The notes under the pieces were generated by a model that was not told the origin of the DNA, did not search any database, and saw nothing but the letters and a program-made list of their open reading frames with translations. From a virus, in the IMG/VR virus record IMGVR_UViG_3300032294_000420, positions 1 through 49,987 of that record: 49,987 nucleotides of DNA; one strand, 5' to 3'. Every line of letters starts with the position of its first letter. Within the stretch, counting starts at the first letter, position 1. Shown here in pieces: positions 38,828 through 47,481 of this stretch. The position numbers were made by a program, and so were the translations under genes.

Positions 38828-40936
38828 TTAGTACTCAATAGCCGCAGCGGTTGCTCCACCAGTTGTGTCGCGGAGGGCAGCAGCCACACCGTTGACAGAA
38901 ATGGTTGAAGTAACTTGTAGTGACTCTACGCCAACGCGTGCAACACCTTCGAAGGTTTCAACGAACATCTTGTAGTCGTTGGTTCCAACTAGTGAAGAGT
39001 CACGGATAATTCCTAGGTCCAAAGTTCCGCCATCGAGGAACAAGAATGTTCCTTCAGCGAAGATGTACCAAACGAATGTATCTGCAAACTCGTTCATTGC
39101 ACCTGTGCTCTGTGCTCCATCAAATGAATCAATGTGCCATGTGATGTTGATACCACGAGAAGCAATGAATCCTTCGATTTCTGCATAAGCGTTAAGGGTG
39201 CTATCACCAGGCATTGATAGAGTGAGGTCTGCTGCCATTGCATCCTTGACCCATACTGGGGCAATAACGCGAAGTGGAGCATCTGCCTCTAGGCGATGAC
39301 GGCCACGGTAGTTAGCAGCAGCACGACCTAGTTGAACTAGGAAGTCGCGTGCAACACCGATAAGTGAAGTAGAAGTCACTGCTGTTGAAAGAGTGCTTAG
39401 ACGAGAAAGAATCTGTCCTTCTGCTTCACGAGCGTGCTGAATCAGACCCAACTCGTTGTGACGAGCGATGAGTTCTGGGTAAGCACGAGTCATCAAGTTA
39501 CCGAACTGTAGTTGCAAGGTTACTGCGTCAGTTGCAACAGTTGTTTCTGATGCTGCTGAGACTGTAAGACTTGTCTTAACGTCAGTTCCTGGGTTTGTAT
39601 CAGTTGCGTTTGTCCAAACACCAACAGCATTTCCATAAGATGAAAGAACTGGTGGGACAACGAAGCGGATACCGCCACGGTCAGCCTGGAACTTAGGTAG
39701 CGCATCCTTTAGAGGACGAGCAGTTGTTCCAAGTCCGAAAATGTCGTACTTGACTTCGAATGGTGCTGAGTGGCCACCTGAAGCAACAAGTGCTTCTGGA
39801 CCAGTTACAGCCTGTACTTTTGCCCAGTTTGATTCTGGGTCTGTTGTTAGTGTGCGCTCTTCTGGATATACAGTAGATACAGAAGCAACAATGTGCTGCT
39901 CTCCATCTCCACCGTTTACACGACGTAGTGCGTGTAGACGCTTGCTCATTGCCTCAGCAACGGCGTTCATATCTGAAAGTGGGCTACCAGCCGTATAACC
40001 TGGAATATCTGCGCCCGCTGTGATTGCCACAGGTGCGGCAGAAGTCCGAGATGTTGGACGGCGGTCAGCCGGTACCTCAATGTTGAGGTTGTCTGCGTTG
40101 TCAGCAGCGGCGGTCACGGGTGCCTCCATAGTTTCTTGAACCACTGTTGGTTCACTTGCTTCGGTTACTGTTTCTTGAATAGATGCTTCTGCTCCTTCAG
40201 CAACTTCAGTTGTAGTTTCTGCTGATGCAGCAACTACTTCTGGTGTCTCGACTGCTGGCGCTTCCGCGGTTTCGGCTGTTGGAGCCTCTGTTGTTGCTTC
40301 GGTAGAAGCAACTACTGTTTCTTCTGCAACAGCAGCGACTGGTGTCTCTACTGTTTCAGTTGTTGCTGGGATTGTTTCTGGGGTTGAGAACTCTGAGTTC
40401 TTATCCGCATCTGTTGATGCTTCCATGGTTTCTTTCTCCTCGTCTTCTTTCTTGTCCTTTTCCATGTCAACAGGAGATTTTTCTTCTTCTGCTGCTGGAG
40501 TTTCTGCTGGAGCCGCTGGCATATCTGCTGCTGCTTCAGGCTTCTTCTCCTCTTCCATGGCTGGGGCAGGAGTTTCGACTGGTGCTTCTTCTACAGGTGC
40601 TTCAGCAGCAGGAGCGGCAGGAGCCTCTTCCATTTGCTTGTCATCTGTTGGTGATGCATCCATGTTTTCCTCTTTGTCGCCATCTTGACCGTAAACGCGG
40701 TTAGCGGCCTCGGTGGCTCGCTTTGCAAGTTCTACAACCGCGGCCTCGCGGCGCTTGACTTCGTTACGAACTCCATCAAGCATATCGGCAAGCGACGTCA
40801 TAGCATCAACTGTCTGCGGAGTAGGGTCTTCTTTCTCAACCGATTCAAATTCACTGAGGATTGCTGATTGAAGTTCAGTGACTTGTTCGTCACCGAGTTC
40901 ACTCAGTTGGTCCATCATTCCTTTAATACGGTCCAC
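38828..40936 (-). CDS. Major capsid protein with fused scaffold and acidic linker
   Basis: 702 residues, GTG start with GGAGG ideally placed. Residues 1-83 are helical (IKGMMDQLSELGDEQVTELQ and VRNEVKRREAAVVELAKRAT), like an HK97-type delta/scaffold domain. Residues 84-285 are low complexity, rich in Glu, Ala, Pro and Thr. From about 290 an HK97-fold capsid domain follows (SDMNAVAEAMSKRLHALRR, IFGLGTTARPLKDALPKF, REAEGQILSRLSTLS, then FEGVARVGVESLQVTSTISV). The protease encoded in the upstream polyprotein probably removes the N-terminal part during maturation. The 200-residue acidic linker is long compared with typical delta domains. Confidence 0.88.
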   Translation of the reverse strand: MDRIKGMMDQLSELGDEQVTELQSAILSEFESVEKEDPTPQTVDAMTSLADMLDGVRNEVKRREAAVVELAKRATEAANRVYGQDGDKEENMDASPTDDKQMEEAPAAPAAEAPVEEAPVETPAPAMEEEKKPEAAADMPAAPAETPAAEEEKSPVDMEKDKKEDEEKETMEASTDADKNSEFSTPETIPATTETVETPVAAVAEETVVASTEATTEAPTAETAEAPAVETPEVVAASAETTTEVAEGAEASIQETVTEASEPTVVQETMEAPVTAAADNADNLNIEVPADRRPTSRTSAAPVAITAGADIPGYTAGSPLSDMNAVAEAMSKRLHALRRVNGGDGEQHIVASVSTVYPEERTLTTDPESNWAKVQAVTGPEALVASGGHSAPFEVKYDIFGLGTTARPLKDALPKFQADRGGIRFVVPPVLSSYGNAVGVWTNATDTNPGTDVKTSLTVSAASETTVATDAVTLQLQFGNLMTRAYPELIARHNELGLIQHAREAEGQILSRLSTLSTAVTSTSLIGVARDFLVQLGRAAANYRGRHRLEADAPLRVIAPVWVKDAMAADLTLSMPGDSTLNAYAEIEGFIASRGINITWHIDSFDGAQSTGAMNEFADTFVWYIFAEGTFLFLDGGTLDLGIIRDSSLVGTNDYKMFVETFEGVARVGVESLQVTSTISVNGVAAALRDTTGGATAAAIEY

Positions 40937-40962
40937 TACTGTCCCTCCTCCGGGCCAGTCAC

Positions 40963-41031
40963 GACAGGTGAATTCCTGTCTCGCTTATCAATAGAGGCCG
41001 AGGGACTCCAGAAAGCATTAAATGCTTGGAG
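40963..41031 (-). promoter_or_regulatory. Structured leader of the capsid gene
   Basis: The 168-base gap before the capsid gene holds two dyads: GACAGG/CCTGTC (40963-40968 with 40975-40980) and AAGCATT-A-AATGCTT (41013-41027). The second can be extended by CTCC/GGAG (41006-41009 with 41028-41031) across a three-base bulge. No U tract follows either, and no convincing promoter is seen. They may stabilise or regulate the capsid mRNA. Confidence 0.5.
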
Positions 41032-41104
41032 GCACTCCACCTAGTATTGAATATTACATTATGTTTTTTAGGGTGATTTGGCTGTTGTACGATTTTTTCA
41101 CTAC

Positions 41105-44100
41105 TTAGGTAAGTAAGCGAAGTAGTTTAGACATCTGGCTAGAGATTTCGGACTGGTTGTAATAGTCGCCTCCAGACATGAAAGACTTCAGGTCCTTGGT
41201 GGCTATGGCAGCGTCTTCTTTGCCAATCTTATCTTCTACTCTTTTTATCATATCTTCCATCAGGCTCTTGAGAGCAGGTGGAATATCGCTGAAACGAATC
41301 TTTTCAGCATCAGCGCCGAAGGCAAATGGCAAGTTAGCAATAACTTTTCCAAGTTCTCCAGCGCTGTTTCTGACGTTTTCTAAACTTTCAGGATTCAACG
41401 CTTTAGTGTCCAATCTGTCAATAATGCTAATCAAATCGCCAGCAGCCTTGGCTGCTCCAGCGTAATTTCCAGCATCATCTAGATTTTCTGCTTCTTCGAT
41501 TTTCTGAATTACTCCTTGTGCACCAGACACACCTAAATCAGTTTTCAGCCGAGCGAGCACTTGCCGAAACTTGCCAGAGGCATCTCTAGGTTGTGTCTTT
41601 CCTGGTACATATTTTGCTCTATCGTTTTGCTCGCTCTTATCGGCTTTTTTTAGTAAATCCAATTCTTCTGGAGACAGACCTTCTAAGTCTGCTTCAGCAA
41701 AATCAAATGCCGAGAATTCGGAGTAAGACGCTTCATCTAAATCATTTCCATCAACTAACAGAATAATGATTTCCTCTTCAGGCTCCCAGTTTCCGTCGTG
41801 TAGATTGTCTGGTTCAGAAGCAATCTCATTGACATCTTTTGCCATATCTTCCTCAGTAACCTGAGTAATAAAAGTGCCCAAAAGTTCATCAATTTCCGCA
41901 AAAGATTTACGTTGTTTATGCATCTTTGCGTGTGTTGCTGTATAGAAACCAAGTGCTTCTTTGTGGCGTAGTTGGCAATATCCCTTAGAACGAGGTCCAA
42001 GATATTTTGACAAATACTTTACGCAGCGCTTCCAGTCTCCTGGTGCACCCCAGCGAATCTTCGCTGCTCCTTCGCCTCTTGTCCAGTAGCGACGAAGTCT
42101 TTCAGCATTTCCACGGTTGCGGTCTAAACCACCAGCAGCAGTTTGAGACTCAATAATTTCAGCAGCACCAGCAGATGCAGTGCGACCTGCTTCTAGCCAA
42201 TTCTCTGGAATCAAATCATCGCGTTCTAACTTGCGAGCCATCTTCATAATGTGACGACGAACTAGTCCACGCTTTCCTGGCTTTGAACGACCATATGCGT
42301 GAACAGCATTTTTCAAATCACCAACATTGCGAAGTGGGAAAGAACCATCTTTGAGAGCCTTTCCTTCTTGAGCAAGTTTTTCACGAACTCTGCGTGTTAC
42401 TACAGCAAGTTCTCCTTCAATACTAAATTCTTGAAGTAGATACTCGGTATCTTCATCACGCATCTTTCTTACTTTTGATGCAAGTTCTTCTGCTTTTATC
42501 GCTGCTGTCATAGCAGTCATACGAGACTTAGCATCTTCAGCAGCAGCAACTAGTGGCGCTTCTAGTTTCTCTACTCTGTTGTTAAGTTCACGCAGAGGGT
42601 CGTGCTTTAGTTGTGCAAGAACACTTGCACCTGCTGCAACAAGAGCCATTACCTGACCTGAAGCAACGCGAGCACGAGCAATTGGGAATCCTGGAACGTT
42701 TACTTGGCAGACAGCAACAAGTTCCAAAGAGCCCTTAATTGGTCTCCAGTCTCCTGAAGGGGCAGAGGCACGAAGTGCACGAATTTGCTCCGGTGTTGTG
42801 CCAGGACGAAGTGCTCCAGCAACCCAAATTCCGTAAGCATCTTCTCCAGCATGAACATCTGCTACAGCAGAAGCGGTGTCGTCATAGTGACGAACTGCTT
42901 CAGAAGCGGATGCTTCTAGCGATGCATGTCCTCCAGCCAAAGTTAGTTGTCCAACTGGCATATCAGCACCTTCTTCGGTGCGAACAACTCCAGTGTGGAA
43001 ATAAGCATATTTGCTCTTACTGCGTGGCGGCTTAGTTCCAAATGCCATACCAATATGGTCAACGTTCCAAGCAGCAATGTGCCCGAAAACCTGTCCATCA
43101 TCTGTCACCGTTAGACCAGTTGGTTTGTTTAGTTTAGGATTATCAAACCACTGCTTAGGCGGAGCAACTGGGATTGCCCCAGCAACGATTCCGCACGCCA
43201 CGAGTGCAGATGCATCTAGCGGATTAACGCCATCCACATACACTCCATCTTGTATCACTTGCTTTTCCTCCTGGTCTGCCACTTGGTCATCAAGAACAAT
43301 CTTGCATTCCTGAAAAGCGGGCTTAGGTACAAGAGTTACTGCCATAACTCTTGCTTTTGTTATGTTCATTTTACCGCCTCCGACTTTGCTGTCAGAGTCG
43401 CTTTCTGAAGCCTGTTCTTCTTTGGCCTCAAACATATCCATGTCTGCCGAAACACCACGGATAAATCCACCGCGAACTAGTCGCTCTGCTTCCTTGCCAT
43501 ACTCGCCTGTATCAAAGAAACCACGAGCATTTCCAATACCACCATCAACTCGTTCCATTTCGATTATCTTTCCGATAACCACGGAACCGCTGTGGCCTTC
43601 ACCAGTCTTTATCTGCCACAAAAGAGGGAGAGGAAGTTCTCTCATAGTGATAGAACCACCCTCAAACTTTCTACCATCTCCAGACTCGATTCCTTCAGGA
43701 ATAACTAGAGGAATAGAAAACGCTGCTCCGTTAGATGTCTCTTCCGAACCATCAGCAGTGATTCCATAAACCCTTGCTCTGGCATCAGCAAGTTGAGCCT
43801 TGATAATTGATTGAGCAATAACAGCATTTGAAGGGATAATAAAATCTGTTGAGAAGGCATCTGCTTTCATGCCCTTCTTTCCAAACTTTTGACGATGCTC
43901 TTTATCTCCAGTCCATAGACCAGTTGCTTCCTTATGACGAAGAGCGCAATATCCTTTAGAGCGAGGACCCATGTATTTAGATAGTTGACGAACGCAACGT
44001 GTCCAATCGCCTGGAGTATTCCAACGAATCTTTGCTGCACCACGACCATAAAGCCAATAGCGGCGAAGTTCTTCAGCATTTCCTCTGTTCTTATCAACCC

Positions 44101-46342
44101 CACCAGCAGCCATCAAAGCAAGAACTGATTCTTCAAACGTATATCCAGATGCTGTTGTTGCAGAATCAATTTGAGACATAACTGCTGTCAACATATTGTC
44201 ATCAAGAACAACCATTGGTGGAGGAGTTGGACTCTTGATGTCAGTAAGAATTGCTTCGTCTCTCTCCCACATTCCAGGCTTACGAATATATGTCATAGGC
44301 TCGTTTGATTCTGAAGATGCAGGAACTAGAGATACTAAATCCATAACTGCCTGAGGGTCATCTGGTGAAACAATTGCCATATAAATTGGAGGAACATCAG
44401 ATGTTGCTGGAGTAAGTTCTACTGCTCCAGCAGCAACAAAACCTGAAGACCTAACTGGAGGAGCCCAAGGAGCGTTAGGTTTTTTATTTAGCCAACTTGG
44501 GTCTTTGCTCTCATCCCATGATTTAGCATCTGGCTTCTTGCCATATTTTTCAATCATATTTGGGTCTTTAAGACTTGGCATAAAGAATCTAGCGTTTGGA
44601 GAATAAGTGCTTCCGTCTGGACGAGTCACTGTTTTCTCTAGAAAATCACGAAGCAGCGGGTCGTTGTAAGCATTTTTACTCTTATATGTAGCAAGTTCTG
44701 CTGCTGTTTTTTGGAATGCTGCACTCTCTACTTTTTGCACATATGGATTTACTGGTGGCTTAGCCGAAGGTGTAGGAGCAGGAGCATTGGTAGGTGGAGT
44801 TGTTAGATTTGAAGCACGAAGGTTTTGAGTCCAAGCGCTGTAATCTTCTCCTATAATTTTTACTTTATCGTTTCCAATTTGTGGAAGACGGTCAGGCATT
44901 GTTGCGAAAGGTCTGTCAATAGGAACTCTAGGTTCTCCCAGAATACCTTGGGTTAGGTTTCTTGGTGTTCTTTCGCTCTTCATTGGTATCGGCTTGAAAG
45001 TATCTGCTGATTCAGTTGTATTGGCTGGAACATCAACAGAGTTTCCGTTAGGGAACTTTACTTTTACTGTTTGATTAGTTGGGTTGATAGATTGAATTGT
45101 TCCTGTGTATTCAGGATTACCACCAACAACAACTTTTCCACCAGCCTGAGCAAACTTTCCAGACTTATCTCTTACTTGAGAAGAAGCCTTTTTAGAACGC
45201 TCTTCTGGTGTGTAGTTTCCATCTTGATTTGTTGGTGCAGCAGGTTTAGTTGAATCTAAACCTCCTTCTCCAGCAGCAGTTACTGTGTTCTCTGAAAAAT
45301 CCATCCACTCTGCGTATTTTGGATATTCGTCTGTGTAGTCATAAGAAATATCGTCAATCAAATCCCAATCAACGCCATGCATTTCATCTAAGAAAAGTTT
45401 TGACTCTTCTGGGTTTATTTTTTCAACAGAAATGGTTTTTTCTGGGTCAGCATCAATAAGTCCAGATACAGCAATAGCAGTGTCAACATCTACAGGGATG
45501 TGCATTTTTGGACAAGTATCGTATGGCTCATCAAGTGAACGGTCATATGTTTCAAAATCGTTATTGATGTTGCCTAGGTCTTCCCACATAGCGTCGTCCC
45601 AAACATAGACGCTACCGTCAACATTCATTTTGTATAGACGGTCAATTCCAGTTCCATCTAAACGAATTCTTACAAAAAATTGAGGAGCAAGAGTTTCTGG
45701 TAGAGATAGTGCTTCAATAAAAGATGAAAGTTGTGCTTGCTCTGGGTTCTCATACTCAGACATAACAAAGTTGTAGGAAGCAGTAATAGAGTTTGCTTGC
45801 GCTTTTCTATTTTCACGATTTACGATTGCTGTAGCCCAAGACTTAGCTGCATCTCCTCCCCAGAGTGCCCAGGCGATGCGCCCATTACTTGGATATTCTG
45901 CTACTCCAGGCTTGTAGCCTTTTCCCTTTTTATCTACTTCGTGACGTGGGAAGTATTTAGCGATGTGACGAATTTTGCGAATACCGATTTGCCCACCACG
46001 AGCAAGAGTCCTAGCAGTATTGAGTCCTACAGAAGTCCCCCCGCGGTTTTCTTCTTTGCGCCACTCAAGACCGCGCTTTGCTTCAGCCTGAACTGATTTT
46101 GGAATTGTATAAAGACGGTCATTATTTGAAAAAACTTTTATATCTAAATCAGTAGCCGCTGAAACAGCAAGTTCGTATGGAACTGATTCTGGGTTTGTTT
46201 GGTCGCCTTCAGGAGTGAAGGAAGCAATTAGTGGCTCAGCCTGGTCTACAGCCAAAACAATCTTTTTTGTTTCGTCAATAAGTACAGCCTTATCTTCAAT
46301 GCTGAACAAGACCTTATTACCGCTACGACCAATGAATTGCAT
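41105..46342 (-). CDS. Giant head-maturation polyprotein with prohead protease
   Basis: 1745 residues. The start is taken at 46342 because GAGGA lies eight bases upstream; an in-frame ATG at 46369 would overlap the preceding gene by 23 bases. In order: an N-terminal part; RDKSGKFAQAGG with a KOW-like barrel (about 390-440); a linker; a Cys-containing domain (748-820); a prohead serine protease (about 870-1015, His917 in GEGHSGSVVIGK and Ser965 in GGFIRGVSADMD); a conserved actinophage domain (LTVTDDGQVFGHIAAWN, YAYFHTGVV, HAGEDAYGIWVAGALRPG); a helical region (DLKNAVHAYGRSKPGKRGL); a second copy of the Cys domain (1404-1475); and a C terminus with KTQPRDASGKFRQVLARLK. The protease should process the capsid, and perhaps this protein itself. 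Confidence 0.85.
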   Translation of the reverse strand: MQFIGRSGNKVLFSIEDKAVLIDETKKIVLAVDQAEPLIASFTPEGDQTNPESVPYELAVSAATDLDIKVFSNNDRLYTIPKSVQAEAKRGLEWRKEENRGGTSVGLNTARTLARGGQIGIRKIRHIAKYFPRHEVDKKGKGYKPGVAEYPSNGRIAWALWGGDAAKSWATAIVNRENRKAQANSITASYNFVMSEYENPEQAQLSSFIEALSLPETLAPQFFVRIRLDGTGIDRLYKMNVDGSVYVWDDAMWEDLGNINNDFETYDRSLDEPYDTCPKMHIPVDVDTAIAVSGLIDADPEKTISVEKINPEESKLFLDEMHGVDWDLIDDISYDYTDEYPKYAEWMDFSENTVTAAGEGGLDSTKPAAPTNQDGNYTPEERSKKASSQVRDKSGKFAQAGGKVVVGGNPEYTGTIQSINPTNQTVKVKFPNGNSVDVPANTTESADTFKPIPMKSERTPRNLTQGILGEPRVPIDRPFATMPDRLPQIGNDKVKIIGEDYSAWTQNLRASNLTTPPTNAPAPTPSAKPPVNPYVQKVESAAFQKTAAELATYKSKNAYNDPLLRDFLEKTVTRPDGSTYSPNARFFMPSLKDPNMIEKYGKKPDAKSWDESKDPSWLNKKPNAPWAPPVRSSGFVAAGAVELTPATSDVPPIYMAIVSPDDPQAVMDLVSLVPASSESNEPMTYIRKPGMWERDEAILTDIKSPTPPPMVVLDDNMLTAVMSQIDSATTASGYTFEESVLALMAAGGVDKNRGNAEELRRYWLYGRGAAKIRWNTPGDWTRCVRQLSKYMGPRSKGYCALRHKEATGLWTGDKEHRQKFGKKGMKADAFSTDFIIPSNAVIAQSIIKAQLADARARVYGITADGSEETSNGAAFSIPLVIPEGIESGDGRKFEGGSITMRELPLPLLWQIKTGEGHSGSVVIGKIIEMERVDGGIGNARGFFDTGEYGKEAERLVRGGFIRGVSADMDMFEAKEEQASESDSDSKVGGGKMNITKARVMAVTLVPKPAFQECKIVLDDQVADQEEKQVIQDGVYVDGVNPLDASALVACGIVAGAIPVAPPKQWFDNPKLNKPTGLTVTDDGQVFGHIAAWNVDHIGMAFGTKPPRSKSKYAYFHTGVVRTEEGADMPVGQLTLAGGHASLEASASEAVRHYDDTASAVADVHAGEDAYGIWVAGALRPGTTPEQIRALRASAPSGDWRPIKGSLELVAVCQVNVPGFPIARARVASGQVMALVAAGASVLAQLKHDPLRELNNRVEKLEAPLVAAAEDAKSRMTAMTAAIKAEELASKVRKMRDEDTEYLLQEFSIEGELAVVTRRVREKLAQEGKALKDGSFPLRNVGDLKNAVHAYGRSKPGKRGLVRRHIMKMARKLERDDLIPENWLEAGRTASAGAAEIIESQTAAGGLDRNRGNAERLRRYWTRGEGAAKIRWGAPGDWKRCVKYLSKYLGPRSKGYCQLRHKEALGFYTATHAKMHKQRKSFAEIDELLGTFITQVTEEDMAKDVNEIASEPDNLHDGNWEPEEEIIILLVDGNDLDEASYSEFSAFDFAEADLEGLSPEELDLLKKADKSEQNDRAKYVPGKTQPRDASGKFRQVLARLKTDLGVSGAQGVIQKIEEAENLDDAGNYAGAAKAAGDLISIIDRLDTKALNPESLENVRNSAGELGKVIANLPFAFGADAEKIRFSDIPPALKSLMEDMIKRVEDKIGKEDAAIATKDLKSFMSGGDYYNQSEISSQMSKLLRLLT
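41912..42136 (-). repeat. Duplicated domain in the polyprotein, second copy
   Basis: About 75 residues starting GGLDRNRGNAERLRRYWTRG and containing KYLGPRSKGYCQLRHKEA. It is the partner of the copy at 43880-44104. Identity is high over the first 60 residues and then drops. Confidence 0.9.
43880..44104 (-). repeat. Duplicated domain in the polyprotein, first copy
   Basis: About 75 residues starting GGVDKNRGNAEELRRYWLYG and containing KYMGPRSKGYCALRHKEA. The two copies flank the protease and the conserved domain after it. Confidence 0.9.
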
Positions 46343-46346
46343 GGCT

Positions 46347-46664
46347 TTATTCCTCGTCTTCCAAGTCATCTATATCAACAGATTTGTATTCCAAAACTTC
46401 TGATACAGGGATGATTTCATCTAGTTCTTCAGCCTCGTCGTATACTTCTATAAAATCTGGAGTTACATAGACCAATGATAAATCATCTAAATCTACCTCA
46501 TAGTCATCTTCTGGGCCAAGCATCTCTCGCCATTCTTTTTGATAGCGATAGAAAAGACCTTCATCTCCAGCATCATAAATAAAAATAACTATTTCATCTG
46601 CTTCAATGTTACAAAAAACCATCAAGTCATCAAGACTATCTGGCTTGTTTGGTGAGAATGCCAT
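46347..46664 (-). CDS. Acidic small protein before the polyprotein
   Basis: 105 residues, extremely acidic (PEDDYEVDLDDLSLVYV, VDIDDLEDEE), with a beta-rich core (DEIVIFIYDAGDEGLFYRYQ). It starts two bases after the stop codon of the Cys-cluster gene, and the polyprotein's preferred ATG follows five bases after its stop. It may be a DNA-mimic-like, scaffolding or chaperone protein of head assembly. No family is recognised. Confidence 0.6.
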   Translation of the reverse strand: MAFSPNKPDSLDDLMVFCNIEADEIVIFIYDAGDEGLFYRYQKEWREMLGPEDDYEVDLDDLSLVYVTPDFIEVYDEAEELDEIIPVSEVLEYKSVDIDDLEDEE

Positions 46665-46666
46665 AA

Positions 46667-47479
46667 CTACTCCTTTACCTTACTGTCGTCTATTGGACCA
46701 CCTGTCACCCAAGCGCGACAGGTCCTAGATGCTGCACACTTAAAATCAAATGCTTCGCAGTATCCAAGTTCAGCAGTTCCGATGGCATCCCACGCATCGG
46801 ATTCGGAAGAACCTCCCTGCTCAATTCCTTGAGCAATACAGTTCTTCATATCGGTAGTTACGACAAATACGGCGCAGTTCCCACAGCGTTGTTTCTTTGC
46901 TGTTTCTGTATCAACTTTCCATTCGGAGGCTATACCCTGCCAATATTCTTCGTTTGGCTCTTCTGGGTTTAGCGGTCCATACATGGCAGTGTCAATTGCG
47001 TTCTTGCGGTTTTTTAGATTAAGAGCAATGTCTTGCGTTGCTGGCGGGCATGTTTGCTCTCCAGCGGCTGTCATTGCTTTATCTTTTGGCTTTACTGGTT
47101 TATAAGATTTTGGCTTAAAATCTTCAGACGAGTAGTCGTCAATAAGTTCTTCTTTGGCAGCAGATAGTGCATCATCAAAAGAAGGATAAGACTCCATACC
47201 TTCTTCATCTGTATAAAAATGAACTGGCATGTTGTATGTGACAACCTCAAGAATTTCTGTAGCAGCAGTTTCTGTATCAGTTACAGTATCTACACCTTCA
47301 ATGGCAGCAAGTCGTGCTCCAATGCCTTGAGAAATGGTTTCAATAGTATTCTCTGTTGCAGTTTCTGGGAATAGAATTTCTGTTCTATCTCCATCTGTGA
47401 CGATAACAAAAGCAATGCTTTGGTTTTCTTCTTCTTCTTGATAATTAGAGAAGTAGTAGGTTCTGTAGTAATTACTCAT
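46667..47479 (-). CDS. Head-region protein with C-terminal cysteine cluster
   Basis: 270 residues. The first 130 are acidic and variable. From Cys144 (EQTCPPATQDIALNLKNRKN) the protein enters a domain I recognise from many phage head operons: KKQRCGNCAVF with Cys199 and Cys202, Cys214 (MKNCIAQG), Cys241, Cys248 and Cys254 (GYCEAFDFKCAASRTCRAWV), then TGGPI. The pattern recalls small high-potential iron-sulphur proteins, so metal or cluster binding in a head protein is likely, although its role is unknown. It is tightly packed between the kinase-domain gene and the acidic gene. Confidence 0.75.
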   Translation of the reverse strand: MSNYYRTYYFSNYQEEEENQSIAFVIVTDGDRTEILFPETATENTIETISQGIGARLAAIEGVDTVTDTETAATEILEVVTYNMPVHFYTDEEGMESYPSFDDALSAAKEELIDDYSSEDFKPKSYKPVKPKDKAMTAAGEQTCPPATQDIALNLKNRKNAIDTAMYGPLNPEEPNEEYWQGIASEWKVDTETAKKQRCGNCAVFVVTTDMKNCIAQGIEQGGSSESDAWDAIGTAELGYCEAFDFKCAASRTCRAWVTGGPIDDSKVKE

Positions 47480-47481
47480 TA

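Noticed and set aside
40937-41104. 19-codon minus-strand open frame in the capsid leader
   Set aside because: It has no ribosome site and no overlap geometry with neighbours, and it crosses the dyads; chance is the simpler explanation.
46343-46369. Upstream in-frame start of the 1745-residue polyprotein at 46369
   Set aside because: It would overlap the acidic gene by 23 bases with no clear ribosome site, whereas the ATG at 46342 has GAGGA eight bases upstream.
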